64,000 nucleotides of DNA from Brassica napus (taxonomy: Eukaryota; Streptophyta; Magnoliopsida; Brassicales; Brassicaceae): NCBI RefSeq assembly GCF_020379485.1, contig NC_063444.1, forward strand, positions 5,776,652 to 5,840,651. Direction: 5' to 3'. Position numbers and translations under genes: made by a program. Positions 21,501 to 34,159 of the stretch are shown piece after piece. Numbering within the stretch: position 1 is the first letter of the stretch; each line of letters begins with the position of its first letter. The notes under the pieces were generated by a model that worked only from the letters and a program-made list of their open reading frames with translations, did not search any database and was not told the DNA's origin.

Positions 21501-24105
21501 CATTACTAGATTATAAATCCTCTGGATTTATTTTATAAATAAAACCTTAAGTCTATTTCCAGTGTGAACATATTTTTGGATTTTCCACTTACTAGGGATG
21601 TGGGATTCTTTAATTCTCTCGCTCGAGATAAGGATACTTCAAGTTCATATATCTTTAACTGAATCCCACGTTAGAATCAACGACATATCAAACTTAATGT
21701 CATGTGTTATATCTTAGATTATTTTGACCTTTGAGACTTGGGAAAATATACACATTAATGATTTTAAGTTGCATTCCCATAGGCAAGCATGTATCTGCTC
21801 CTCTTGAGCTTCCAATAATCTTGATACCACAAGACATTGTACTCACAATAATTTTATTTCATCTTTAGATGAATGAATCATATATTTTCTTTGTTGCCAT
21901 CTTTATTTTCTCAACTTCAAGTGAGAGTATGAGTTTTATAAATAAATCTTTGGGTTTTGACCTTATTTATATCCACATTAACGTCTACAACCACTTTTGT
22001 GTCCGCTTTCTTGACCAATGTTGATTTTCTTTATCAATATAAAATGCCAGATTCTCTTCAAGAGAATGATCATAATGAACTAGACGTGATTTATCATCTT
22101 GCATCGATAGCTCATTATTTTTTTCTTGGTCTCAAGGAGAAAAAATATAGTTATAAACTTCTTTAATCTCTTTTCTCAATCGTGTGTATACTAGACAACA
22201 TTACTTGTGTGAAAAATATATTTTTCAATATATATGCATCATTAAAAGTTTCTTCGAGAAATTTTACTTTTAAGCTTAACATCTAACATAGTTGAGATAT
22301 AATTATAAACTCAAGGTTTTATAATCTTTAAATGTAAAATAAATAATGAACTTTAGGTAATCACATTCATGTGATCGATCATGCCTTTGGATTGTTTTCC
22401 AAAATTTATGGATCTTTTAAGATCAAGCTTTAAGCTTAAAAACTCTCATATATATAATGGCAATGACATATAATAATAAAGTATTTCAAATTATAGAGAT
22501 ATATATTCTCATAAATCTTGATTTATATTAGGAAGTAAATAATACTCCTGTAATAATCATTATATGTACTAGTTTCCTATTTCAATTCAATAAATCGATT
22601 TACTAATACTACATGTATTAACTTTCATGTATAGAATTTTACCTTATCAGACTTTTATTTACCTTGTATTTGAAGTATGACAAATACAAATTTACTTATC
22701 TTAATAAGGAGAAGGGCAACTGAGATCGGAGATCCAACCACTCATATTTTCCGGCTGTTTATCTCATACTATATCATCTCTTTTATAATGAATAGATAAT
22801 CCTGAAATACTATAAAATTGCTCATATAAATATGGCTATTATGTTAGTACACATCAGTATATCTACTAGAAATCAAATTTCATCAGAAATCATTAATAAT
22901 AATAAGCAAGTTTAGAATATAAATCATGACCGTATAAAATCAAAGCATTATATAAATGAATCAATATCAATAATGTAAAATTAATCATGTCATGAATTTA
23001 AATTATTAATCCAAGATGCTTAATTAACCGAGAAAAGAAACTAACATCAAATCAAACAATAAACTATTAGGAAGTATACGACCTATTCACTAAGCTGATG
23101 TACCCCTTATCAATTTTAGTTATCTTTTAAGTTCAACACGATTATAAATCGTTTTCCAGCTTCCATGTTATAACAAGCGATATAAGAACAATAGACTTTG
23201 ACCAAATCAACGAATGGCAAACCAAATAATAACCAATGAATATTGGTTGATATTCTCTAAACTATTATATTGCAACTTATTAATATGTCATGATTTTATT
23301 TAACTGTGCATATGTCAATTAAATCATCGTGTGACTCAAAATCAGAGAATAAGCTAAATACACACCAAACCAAACAAAAGTCTTCAGAATTTATATAGAA
23401 TAATATTTTTTTTCAATATTTTTATTTATTTAACATTCATTGAGTGCTTGATTAATTTTAGCAACAACCATTACGTTTAAAAATACTAAACAGATCTATC
23501 TCTAACTTGCAACCCTTTACGAATCAGAAAAAAAAAATTATTATTATTCAGCCATATGAATTTAATCACTAAACATGAACACATATATATATCAATAGCA
23601 CTAAGAGCAGACAATTATACTACTAATCGTCTTTTGCAAATAAGAATCAAAACGAAAACAATGATATAATCGTCCACTACCAGCAAGCTACTATAAAAAT
23701 ATGCGGCCTTACAAACAAATCAAACCAAACTGGAAAAATATATACATACATGTCGATTGATTTTAACAAGCGAAGTAGGATATAATTATGACATGAATGT
23801 AAGTATAATACAAACATCATCACGGTTACCATAGCAAATAAATAAGGGATAGTATTACTTATCTCGAAGGTGTTAGGAGACAGAGATTTCAATTAATAAT
23901 GAAGACGAGGATTGGAGCTACGTAGATGAGTACGCGGTTAGATGAGTAGGGTTTTGAATTTTTTTCATCAGTATGACATGATCGGCTTTGTACGATTTAA
24001 GGCTTTGTAACGGCTTGAGAAAATTTGACGTGAGTCAATAGAAATTATTACTCAGACGGCTAGGTTTTCGTTTTGCTCGGTGGTTAGAGATTTGTGCTGA
24101 TAACG

Positions 24106-24251
24106 TGTTGTGAATCGAGAGAAAGAAGAAATTGGTTAATCTTATTATTATTCCATAGACCATGATACATATATATATGAATACAAGACTAAGGTTTAGA
24201 AACTCTAGAAGATGGATTTATGGGCCTATATGAACGTCCACGTTCATGACA
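24106..24251 (-). repeat. Right (5') LTR of the 18.4-24.3 kb element
   Basis: About 146 bp, followed by AAAAG. Divergence from the left LTR (both substitutions and small indels) points to an old insertion. Confidence 0.8.
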
Positions 24252-25924
24252 AAAAGATCGTTTTATGCTTACCCCAAAAAGGGTTCATTTTGGCTTAAAG
24301 AAGTCAAAGAAAACTAAAACAAAAGTTAAATCTAACTACGTAATAAATACCACGTCTGCTATAAGCCTATAACTGGTAAATCAGTGAACAATTCATTCTA
24401 AATTTATTTTTATTGCATAAACTTGGTTTTTCGTATATAAACTAATTAAAGGATCTATAAAAAAATTTCTGATGAATAAATTTTACATTCATAAAAAATA
24501 AAATATAGGAAACGAGAAGATGAGAGTGAGAGTCTGATAGACTGGTCCCTCAAATTTCACCAACAGATTACGAACTCTATTTTTACCTTTTCTTCGTTGT
24601 TACAGATTACAATTATCCACACACACGGGTTTATAGATTCCTTGATCGGTCCATTGTTTTAAAGATGACTAGTCCCATTCTCGTCTCTACGCCTAAAAGC
24701 GCAGCCATAGCAAACATACTTGGAAGAAAAATATAGATCCTCTACATATATGACCGTCAAAAAGAAATTGCCATTTTTAGACCAAAAAAAAGAACGGCCA
24801 TTTTCCATTCGTGTTTGATCATATTCAATTACACTTTTAGTTGACAAGCGTCAAAACTCTAACAAATAGTTGAATTGTTTGTAACTAAGATATTAAAGAA
24901 CCTTTTTTCAAAAAAAAAAAGTTATTAAAGAACCAATGTATACTATATACTTGTGTGATCTTAGTCAGAGATATTACTTTGTAAAGTACGTAAACAGGTT
25001 TAATGGTTATCAATTTCAATGAATATTATAAATGAATGAAACTAAAAAAATAGAATGCCAAATGAATGTAATAAGAGAAGTTATGCAAAGATAAAAAGTT
25101 GGGAATTTGAGGAACAAGTAGATCAAAGATGAATTTTTTACTTCTAGAGATACTTTCCCACATTCAAATTACATTACAAGACACTTATCACTTGAAACAC
25201 ATTTTATTTTGTCAAAAATACTCTTATAACCCTAAACTAAAGAGAATCTATCTTCTTTTCTTATTTCATTTTATTATTTTTCTTATTCTACTTTATGTAT
25301 TTATTTACTTTTATCTCAAGTTCTAAAATATATTAAACAAAAATAATTGTCATAATAAACTATATATAAAATTCTCTATTTTTTAAGATCCATGTTCATA
25401 TATATATTATATATATTAATGTGTAAACAAAATGTGGACGTTGACACCAAAGCGTGGATAACATAATTATAAATTAGTTGTGGACATGAACATTTTAACA
25501 AAATTATAAACTAGTTGTGGATATGAACAATATTCCTTCGATTCCATTCATCATCTCGGAATCTAAATTCAACTCTAATCAAAATTACATCCATCCACAT
25601 CATGACAAAGCGCAAATTTCTTAGATCAGAAATCTATGACATGCAAGATCTATTACTCTCTGACAAAAGGTAAACGCTTCTTCGATTTTTTTGTCCACTC
25701 ATACTCACAATATCATCTCTTTCTCATTTTGATTGAAGTTTAACTGCAGATAATTTATCAATTGAGTTGGAGAAGCCAAGTGTTTGTATTGGATATAATA
25801 GAGTCTTTGGCCACGTTTTATAGTATAAATTTAGTAACATGAGTCCATGTCTACGTATTGTTGTATAGTTTTATGGAATCAAAACAGAGAGTTTGTCTAC
25901 GTTATCTATTATAAACACATTAAC

Positions 25925-25999
25925 ATCACTCATCCACACATCACCCGTCCACAAATCACCCAACCACGCATCACTCGTCCACAAATCACTCATCCACAA
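25925..25999. repeat. 15-bp minisatellite, five copies
   Basis: Five consecutive 15-bp units of the form ATCAC(T/C)CRTCCACAA with two or three substitutions each. An open frame crosses it but there is no evidence of a gene. Confidence 0.85.
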
Positions 26000-26353
26000 G
26001 TGTTCTTTCTTTTAAGAGCAAAATTGTTCACAATCTGTTGCTGGCCCACAACAAAATGTGTCACATATAAGAAGTGTCTCTAGCTGTAATAGAAAGTCAA
26101 AAAGTGTATCTCAGTGTAATCAACTCCACATTCCATTTATGCGCACATTCTATTTTTTCATACACTGCATAGAATCATTGGAATGTTAAACCCCGAAAAA
26201 GAATCACTTGGAATGAAAATTGTTTTTTTTTATTTTATTCAAACGGTATACTCAAAACAAATCATTCTATACAGTGTTATTTCAAAAAAAAATATTGTAT
26301 TCTAACTGCACCCTTAGCATATTTTTAAAAAATGCTTTTAGTAATCATGTGTT

Positions 26354-26540
26354 ATAGCTTCTCCAATCATATTCCATATTTTATTTCAAAATTGAAAAAT
26401 AAAGCGGAAAATAGACTAACGAACAAAAAATAAAAGTATTATTCCATTTATACAGTAATGTTATTTTTTTTATCATTTTATTTTTCATTCTATTTTTTTC
26501 ATTTTGAAGTAAAATTTAGAGTGAGATTGGAGATGATCTT
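26354..26540. mobile_element. Small Harbinger-type MITE
   Basis: Inverted ends, TCTCCAATC at 26360 and GATTGGAGA ending at 26533, extend into a diverged inverted pair of ATTTTATTTCAAA / TGAAGTAAAATTT. TTA/TAG-like trinucleotides flank it. This pattern is typical of short Harbinger-derived MITEs. A related but more degenerate arm pair lies near 32838-33002. Confidence 0.55.
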
Positions 26541-29500
26541 AGATAAGCAAATTTGATGCATTAAATGTCATCGATGATAAATAAATTAATCGTAACCATA
26601 CCATTCCACATGTGCTGGTAATAGTTGGGTGTCGTTACCTCCCACTCCCCCCCATGCCTAGTTTGGTACACTGATTTTAAATATATTATTCATCTCCTAG
26701 AGCTTAATAATTTTGCAACCTATTACTTTTGGTAGATGTTTGATGTTTGGCTAATCCGCAGTTTTATATGCAGGTAGTTATTGATCATATATATATTATT
26801 GCACCGGTTAACAAGGATAAAGTTGCTTACAACATTTAATGCACACAAACAAATATATAGACCAAGAGAAGTACGAAATTTGTTATATATGTGCATTACA
26901 ACTGCATATATTAGTCATACAAGGGTCTTGCTTTAGAAAATAATTATGTATAACTGTTAGATATATAGATTCAATCTGCGATATTTATTTAATAAATCTG
27001 TACGACTCTGCAGACAAAAAGATTATTTAGTGTAGGAATTGAGATATAACATATTGTACATGAGAAGTAATATTTGGTTTTACGGTTCTTATTAAACACT
27101 ACTGTAAAATCCGTTTAACGTATAATATAGTTTACCTCTTGATTATGTTTACAAGAAGAAATTGCCTGATTGTCTAATCACCTTAAAAATAAAATACGTG
27201 CTCGAAGACAGGCTATTTATTCTTTGAGCAAAGTTTCCATTAAAGTATCAGACAAAAGGTAAGGCTGCCAAATATGTGAATGTCGGATAAACATCTAAGC
27301 GAGTAGAAATCAAAAGAGAAATCATCTATATAAATTTTGAAGTCCGTCTTCTGATTGGGTTGTGTTTGCAAGTTGAGAGAGGGAAGAATTAATCTTTATA
27401 AGAAGCATTAATGGGTGAATCTGTATACCTATGGTCCCTGCTAGGTATTATATAAATCACTTTCGATCAAATTTTGTCTTCCTATTTCTTTATAAATTAC
27501 TACATATTTGAAATTATACAACTCATCCCGAAAGAGTTACGACATTAACGATGTTTGGGTCCATACATACACAAATGTTTAACCGGATCAGTGACTACAA
27601 AAACGAAGGCGTTGGGTTGTTTGTGTACATCTCACTATCTTCCAAATAAAGATAGCTAATAATTGCTCGTTGAATCGGTATGAGCTACACGTTTTTAGAT
27701 ATTTTGCAACTTGTCTTCTTCGTTAGAACTTAGGAAATATGGGTTTTAAATAAATATGTTTTTTTTATTTGACCAAAAAAAAGTTTTCAAACTGAAATCT
27801 GGAACACTCTTTTTTGATATACTGTATGTATAATGTTTGTAAGAATTAAACACATGTATAAGAGGAATCACGTGTACTGTAATTTTGATGGAAGCAAATC
27901 ATAAAATAATTAATTCCTCTAGCTGCGTTTAAATTTTAAACTCTTTCTCATCTTAAAAAAAAAGCATTTATGGGTGTACGTTTAATTGAAGAGAAAATTT
28001 GGAAAAATAGACTTATATGAGATTTTAATTTGAAAATTACACTAGGATTTAAGTTTTTTTAAATATACACTTCTTTATATATGAATTTACTAAAATATCC
28101 AATCTAAATATTCAATACTATTATTAATGTTTTATTATTTAAATTAAATTTTTTTAACGAAAATAATTTTTAAAAAAGAAATATCTATAATTATAGTATC
28201 TTTTTAAATAATTATTTGTTTGAAAAAAGGAGAACACCCAACGTCGTCTCATCTTCTTTTTTTTCGTAATATATTTTCTCCAACAAATCACGAAGCTTTA
28301 TTAAATGGTCCTTTAATATAAAGAGCAGATACAAAACAGAAATTTTAACTCTTGGATACATCAACATATATAAAAATAAATTACAGCAAAGATTTCTGAA
28401 TCACTTTCATGGTTTTCATATATTTCACTTTTACCAAACTATCGATTGCTTTCACCAATGTATAAAACACAGTAGTAGAAATCAGAGACTCCAAATAAGA
28501 ACACTCTAGAAACCTGCAAGAAATTGAGAGTGGAGTTTATTGTACATTTGCAGATCAACATTTTATAGCTGCGCTTGTATTGATACATATCACCTGAGAA
28601 TGTTTGACGCTCACTATCACAGCATCACAGGCCACAAATGTCATTCAACTGAGAAAGAAGCAAGAATCATGTGATTTTTTTTTTTTTTTGAAATGAACAC
28701 ATTCTAATGTCTCATGACAAACATTAGTTTTAGGAAAGTAAGAGAGAATATAACAAAGTTTTTGAAACAGAAGTTAGAAAAAAAATTATAATATTATTGT
28801 AATTAATAATTTCGAATTTTTACAAATATTAAATCTGGATAAAAATGTTTTTTCTTATTTAACAAAGTGTACTTTTCAAAAAAATAAAAAATAAAAATAA
28901 AAAATAAGGTGTAATTTTCAAATTTTAAACTATTATTAGAGTAATTTTCAAATTATCCCTTAATTGAAACCCTAAGACCATAACATTTAAACCCTTTTTT
29001 CATAACATTTAAACTGAATTGAGATAAAATAAATAGTTGTTAGAGTAAAAAAAGAGGAAACACAGAGAAAAAGAGATGCCCTTTTTCAAAAAAAAAAAAC
29101 ACATAAAAAAAAGAAAAAGAGAAAGAGAAGAAAGGATAGATGAGAGGTCGATTTGTGTGTTAGAGGGATATGGAATTGCTTCCAGTTTTAGCAAAGAAAC
29201 ATAAATGTTTTTCTTTTTTAATGCCTTTGAACGTTATTCCAAATCTGTTCCAACATGTCTTCTTCGTCCGACACATTTCTTATCCATTTCTCTTTTTGTT
29301 AAGCCCTCAATCAAAAAAAAAAATGGTGCTCAAATCTATAACTGAAAATTGTATGATATATTTAATCTCTAAAACTTATTAAATTGCTCTTTTTGTTGAG
29401 ATATATAGCCTGATAAGTGATCATTGTTTTTTTACGTTAAAATTATATATTGACAAAAGTGTAAGAATTGAAATGAAATTGGCATAATATTTAATAAGCC

Positions 29501-29621
29501 AAAATATCAAAAAAATGATTTACTGTTATTTCTAAAGGAGATTTTATATTCAAAACAAACTGTTAATAAAATGCAACATATTGTTATAGTTCGCATGCAA
29601 CGAATAAACAAATAAATAGTA

Positions 29622-29859
29622 CTTTCTGCGTCTTTTAATATAAGATGTTTTGTTTAAAAGCAAAAAAAAAAAAAAAAATTATTTTTTAAAAGATAATATT
29701 ATTAAATAATATAAATTGAACATAAGTTAACTAATTATAGATAATGCAGTAAAATGTAATTGGTTGACTAATTTTTAATAAAGTTAAAGTACTTTAATAT
29801 TATCAAAATATAAACATTAAAAAATTTCCAAAACATCTTATATTACGGAAAGAAGGGAG
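29622..29859. mobile_element. Stowaway-like MITE (degenerate)
   Basis: The right end AAAGAAGGGAG before TA matches the Stowaway terminus; the left end CTTTCTGCGTC after TA is its diverged partner, and both continue into TAATATAAGATG. A 238-bp AT-rich interior is flanked by TA. Stowaway MITEs are mobilised by Tc1/mariner transposases. Confidence 0.75.
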
Positions 29860-30219
29860 TATCTTTTGAACATCCGTAATTTTTTCTATCCTAAAAGGAA
29901 ATATAGAATAAATTAGAGTATTAGTGGAGATGATCTTACGATTGTATTGTGAGGATAATTATGCAATGTATAAATAATAATATAATCAAAATCAATTAAC
30001 AAAAAAGTCGGATTATCTAGTTTGTCGTCATTCAGCGTATCTAAAACTCAACTGACTTCAGAAGACAAAGAGATTTGCGAATGAATCTAATAATCTTTAA
30101 GGAGACGATACGCTCACGGGCCGGTCACGTAGACTGCCTCAATGTCACTAGAGAAACCTCCACCTCATGAAAAATCCAGATAAGTCTATCCCGTGGGGAA
30201 CTCTAAAACCGCTGTTACA

Positions 30220-30225
30220 CACGTG
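30220..30225. promoter_or_regulatory. G-box/ABRE upstream of the zinc-finger gene
   Basis: CACGTG inside CACACGTGTAAC, 225 bp before the start codon. The Arabidopsis counterpart OZF2 is reported to respond to ABA and salt, and bZIP ABF factors bind this motif. Function here is inferred. Confidence 0.5.
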
Positions 30226-30449
30226 TAACTCACAGCCTCGTTACATAATGTTTTAAACTTACCTTTTAACAGCAGTAGAAAGGCAGCTCCTAGTCTTAGG
30301 CTGATAGTCATAACCATGGTTAAAATATTTAACCAAACCACGGTTAACTACTTCTTCTACATAAAGGTTTTGCCGGGATATATCAAACAACAGCAAATCA
30401 ATCAGAGAGAGAGAAAGAAAAAAAACTCAGACGAGTGTGATTGATAAAA

Positions 30450-31535
30450 ATGATGATCGGAGATACTCGCCGGACTTACCCAACGGTGGAGATTCCAACG
30501 TGGCCCGTTTCTGAAGATTTTACGGCGGGGGATGTTTTCTCTCCCGTGATGAACAGTCCAGACTGCAGCATGCTTGAAGCTCTGGCGGCGCTGCAGCGTT
30601 ACTTACCCTCTAACGAGCCGGATCCGGATTCCGACCCGGATCTATTCGGCCCGGACTCTCCTATCGACGCGTACTCCTGCGACCATTTCCGCATGTACGA
30701 ATTCAAAGTCCGGAGGTGCGCTCGCGGCCGGAGCCATGACTGGACGGAGTGTCCGTACGCTCATCCCGGAGAGAAAGCTCGCCGGAGGGATCCGAGGAAG
30801 TACAGCTACTCCGGGACGGCTTGTCCCGATTTTCGTAAAGGCGGTTGCGTTAAAGGAGACTCGTGCGAGTTCGCTCACGGTGTTTTCGAGTGTTGGCTCC
30901 ATCCGGCTCGTTACCGGACTCAGCCGTGTAAAGACGGCGGTAACTGTCGCCGGAGAGTTTGTTTCTTTGCTCACTCGCCGGATCAGCTTAGGTATCTCCC
31001 GAATCGAAGCCCTGATCGTGTTGATTCCTTTGACGTTTCGTCCCCGATTCGTCATTCGTGCGCCAGAGCGTTTCAGCTGTCGATTTCGCCTGTTTCCGGA
31101 TCGCCGCCGGTGAGTCCTAGAGCTGACTCGGGGTCTCAGTCACTGAGTCGCTCACTCGGGTCTAACTCTATAAACGACGTCGTCTCTTCGTTTAGGAACT
31201 TACAGTTTGAGAAGGTGAAATCGTTTCCTCCGTCTTACAACAATCCGTTACGATGCTATCAATCCGGATTCGGGTCTCCCAGAGGATCCATCTTGGGTCC
31301 TGGTTTTCAGAGTCTACCCACAACCCCAACCCGACCCGGTAATACGGATATCTGGGAGAATGGTATAGAGGAAGAGCCCGCGATGGAGCGGGTCGTAGAG
31401 TCTGGTCGTGAGCTGCGAGCAAAGATGTTCGAGAAACTGAGCAAGGAGAATTGCATGGATCGGGTTGAACCGGATCCGGATCATAATTCGGGTGAAGCTC
31501 CTGATGTAGAGTGGGTATCGGAGCTGGTGATGTAG
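30450..31535 (+). CDS. OZF2: RR-TZF CCCH zinc-finger protein (OZF2/TZF3-like)
   Basis: Intronless, 361 residues. Plant RR-TZF proteins bind mRNA, move between nucleus and processing bodies or stress granules, and modulate ABA, salt and oxidative-stress responses. An Arg-rich RR region with a CHCH-like motif spans about residues 77-122 and is followed by two fingers: C125-X7-C133-X5-C139-X3-H143 and, 16 residues later, C160-X5-C166-X4-C171-X3-H175. This is exactly the plant tandem signature. The C-terminal half is Ser/Pro-rich with [17 protein letters not shown] and WVSELVM blocks seen in the family. The start is the ATG pair at 30450/30453; the frame upstream has only TTG. GC content is much higher than in the surroundings, as expected for this conserved gene. 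Gene order supports the At4g29190 orthologue. Confidence 0.93.
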   Translation: MMIGDTRRTYPTVEIPTWPVSEDFTAGDVFSPVMNSPDCSMLEALAALQRYLPSNEPDPDSDPDLFGPDSPIDAYSCDHFRMYEFKVRRCARGRSHDWTECPYAHPGEKARRRDPRKYSYSGTACPDFRKGGCVKGDSCEFAHGVFECWLHPARYRTQPCKDGGNCRRRVCFFAHSPDQLRYLPNRSPDRVDSFDVSSPIRHSCARAFQLSISPVSGSPPVSPRADSGSQSLSRSLGSNSINDVVSSFRNLQFEKVKSFPPSYNNPLRCYQSGFGSPRGSILGPGFQSLPTTPTRPGNTDIWENGIEEEPAMERVVESGRELRAKMFEKLSKENCMDRVEPDPDHNSGEAPDVEWVSELVM

Positions 31536-32244
31536 GAGGTCAAGGTCCGACCCGTACCCGGATCTCAAATATCGGCTTTTTTTCTGGGATCTCTTCTAAG
31601 GAAAAGAGGAGGAGATCTAGAAGTGTGTTCATATTATTATTTACTAATTTCGCATTTTCCGGTAATATAATATATTAAATGTGGATTTTTGGGGAGGCTT
31701 TTTCTGAGCTTTGGAATCTTGTTTGTATAGATGTGCCTAGGGTTTTAATTACGGAACATTATATTATTAATATTCTATCGTGTTTATTAAGACTATGGTT
31801 AAATGTAACGACTTGTTTATTATTCAGTAAATGAATGCTAATTATTATCTACTCTGTTTGCTCTAAGTTTTTCTTTATTTAATTATTAATGACAAATTTA
31901 ACGATAAATTTTCGTTTCAGGAGTTTGACTTTTGACTGTATCTTCCGTACCTTGAACGGTTCAGAATTGGATGAGTAGTTTAGTAATTATCCAAATAAGT
32001 AACCAAAGTTAAATTATTTTAACCAATTAAACACATGTTCAGTGGCGTAACATAGCGTTTGGCAGATCACTGGATTTTTACATTATCTAATACACCCATT
32101 TGGCTATAGCATAGAGAAGAAAATGACATTGACCAATACAAATTTGCAATGGCTAAGAAAAGTCCGACTCTGATCGGACCAGTACCATCTTTGCTTTGAT
32201 AACAGGGTAATACTTTGATATTGGGCAATGTATGTGATGAACAG
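31536..32244. other. 3' flank and spacer after the zinc-finger gene
   Basis: Likely 3' UTR in the first 150-250 bp (AATATAATATATT near 31665 could serve in polyadenylation), then AT-rich sequence without a gene. Confidence 0.5.
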
Positions 32245-32753
32245 GGAAAAATGTCGATTTCGACCCCAACAATTTCAGTCGTGCCAAATACGATCCGAAC
32301 AATTGATGAGTGTCAAATACGATCTCAACTCAATTATAATTAAAAAAAAACTACCTGAACTTCTTAAAACGTGTTTAAATCTACATTGACTCTAACAGAA
32401 GTTAGTCAATGTAGATTTATGCACGTTTTAAAAAGTTCAGGTAGTTTTTCTTAAACTATAATTAAGTTGAGGTCGGTTTTGGCACTGGCCATTTGTTCGG
32501 GTCCTATTTGGCACGACTGAGAGTGTTGGGGTCGAAATTGGCATTTTTCCTCGTATATCAAAATGACGTCATTTTATCATGTTAACGATTGACTAACTTT
32601 TGTTAGAGTCAATGTAGATTTAAGCACATTTTAAGAAGTTTGGGTAGTTTTTTCGAATTATAATTAAATTGATGTCGTATTTGACACTGATCAATTGTTC
32701 AGATCGTATTTGGCACAACCTAAATTGTTGAGGTCGAAATTGACACTTTTTCC
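32245..32753. repeat. Foldback element with three arms
   Basis: The arm 32245-32400 (starting GGAAAAATGTCGATTTCGAC) pairs as an inverted repeat with 32401-32550, giving a hairpin of about 150-bp arms with almost no loop. A second copy of the right arm follows at about 32590-32753. All three share blocks such as GTCAATGTAGATTTA and GTCGAAATTG. Long terminal inverted repeats suggest a Mutator-like or foldback MITE that gained an extra arm. No clear target duplication was found. Confidence 0.8.
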
Positions 32754-34159
32754 GTCGTGAACTCATGATTGCCATGGGCGTCATTTTAAGTCATGCCGTA
32801 AATTAATAAAATCGATTAGTAACTTGATGTATGTAAGATTATCTCTGATCTCATTCTATATTTTATTACAAAATGAAATAGAAAATGAAGTAATGAAAAA
32901 AATAAAAGTATTACTCTATAACTTGAGTGACATTTATTTTTTGTTTATTATTCTATATTTTATTCTATTTTGGAATAAAATACGGAATGAAGTTAAAAAT
33001 ACCTTAACCATGTGAATCTAGTTTTTACGGGTAATTAGATCTTTTTACTGTAATTATTTAGAATATATTGATCTTTGAAATACTCAGTTAACATTAAGGC
33101 AAAATATAAATTCAGAATTGAAACTTTGTGATATAATTAACTTATTCATGATAGAAACGACATTGTGGGTCCAATGTTAGGTATCAGAATTAACATTTTT
33201 GAAGAAACACATATATAATTAAATGCAGTATGAATGAATGCAGATACAGATGTTGTTATATGGGGGAACGGCCAAATTTGCAATCAAAAGAATTAGTACA
33301 TTTCTGTAGGGCGATTAGGCCACAAACTCGAGCCTAATGTCAAAAAGAAGAAACCTATTTATAAAGTCATTTTTGTTATACTAGTTTACTTCTATTAACT
33401 GTTCAAATCAATTATTTTTGCCACGCCTATGTAGCATTATGTAATCAAAGGGACAATTAGCTATATATGTAAACATTTTTGAAAATATAAGATGCTAAGA
33501 TAACCTATTTTTATTCATTTAATATTGGCACTTTCGAAAAAAATGATGAGTCATATTCTCGAGTTGGTAGAATCCTAAGTTAACTTCTCTTATTTTTTAA
33601 CCTAAGTTAATTTTATTATACAGAAACTCATCTTTGTCAGCGCAATTTTACAATTATGAGTAGACATAAACCTATTCAGGTTAATTAAACAGCAGAACTT
33701 ATCCGTGTATCTATTCATCACATTTTGATCGGTTAAAGTTGTCATAAAGTTTCACAAAACTTTCACAAGGAATTTTACACGTGTTTCAAAAATTTTAACA
33801 ATTTTTTTTGGAATCTTTAGAAAATGTTATTTATAGTACATCTTATTGTCAAATATTCAACCATAGCCTGGATTGGTCTGACATTAAAAAAAAAAATTCT
33901 TAATGGCCTATGCTTGAATAAAATTTATACTCTTATTATTCGTAAAACAAATTATAATGCCCTATATACAATTTAATTTGTCTAACAAAATTATGATGTC
34001 CTAAGTAAATTCCTTGCTACGCTCCGAACCGGACCGGCCCATAGCGTTAGTTCTTTGCATCAATGTATTTCTGGTAGTAAAACTAACTTCTTTGTTAATA
34101 GATGACTATCTATTTATATAATAATAATATATGTAAAATACAAACCATAGCTTTAGGGT
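32754..34159. other. Gene-free spacer
   Basis: AT-rich. Includes the degenerate Harbinger-type arms near 32838-33002 and a retroposon-like patch near 33850-34060. No credible coding frame. Confidence 0.5.

Larger units (their letters stand above)
18361..24251 (-). mobile_element. Decayed Copia-like LTR retrotransposon with short LTRs
   Basis: Two similar terminal repeats, 18361-18510 and 24106-24251, both starting TGTTGTGAATCGAGAGA on the plus strand, enclose 5.6 kb. The 5-bp sequence AAAAG flanks both sides (18356-18360 and 24252-24256). A TTATCAGCAC-like primer-binding site lies just inside the right LTR, so the element reads on the minus strand. The interior has no long frame. It does keep Copia-type 3' sequence (CTCCCCCT purine tract and GCACTC...AAGGTTTT block) near 18545-18645, with a second version at about 19250-19360, which suggests internal rearrangement or nesting. 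It is either very old or a large non-coding derivative. Confidence 0.8.
24257..30219. other. Six-kilobase gene-free region with small transposon relics
   Basis: AT-rich, no host gene. Apart from the minisatellite at 25925 and the MITEs at 26354 and 29622, I see diverged inverted sentences around 28005-28060 and 28890-28960 (versions of TTTGAAAATTACAC) that may be the ends of another foldback of about 950 bp. Homopolymers are frequent. Gene order suggests that one or more neighbours of the zinc-finger gene were lost here. Confidence 0.55.

Noticed and set aside
30642..31568. Open frames antisense to the OZF2-like gene
   Set aside because: GC-rich coding DNA produces antisense open frames; they show no conserved domains.
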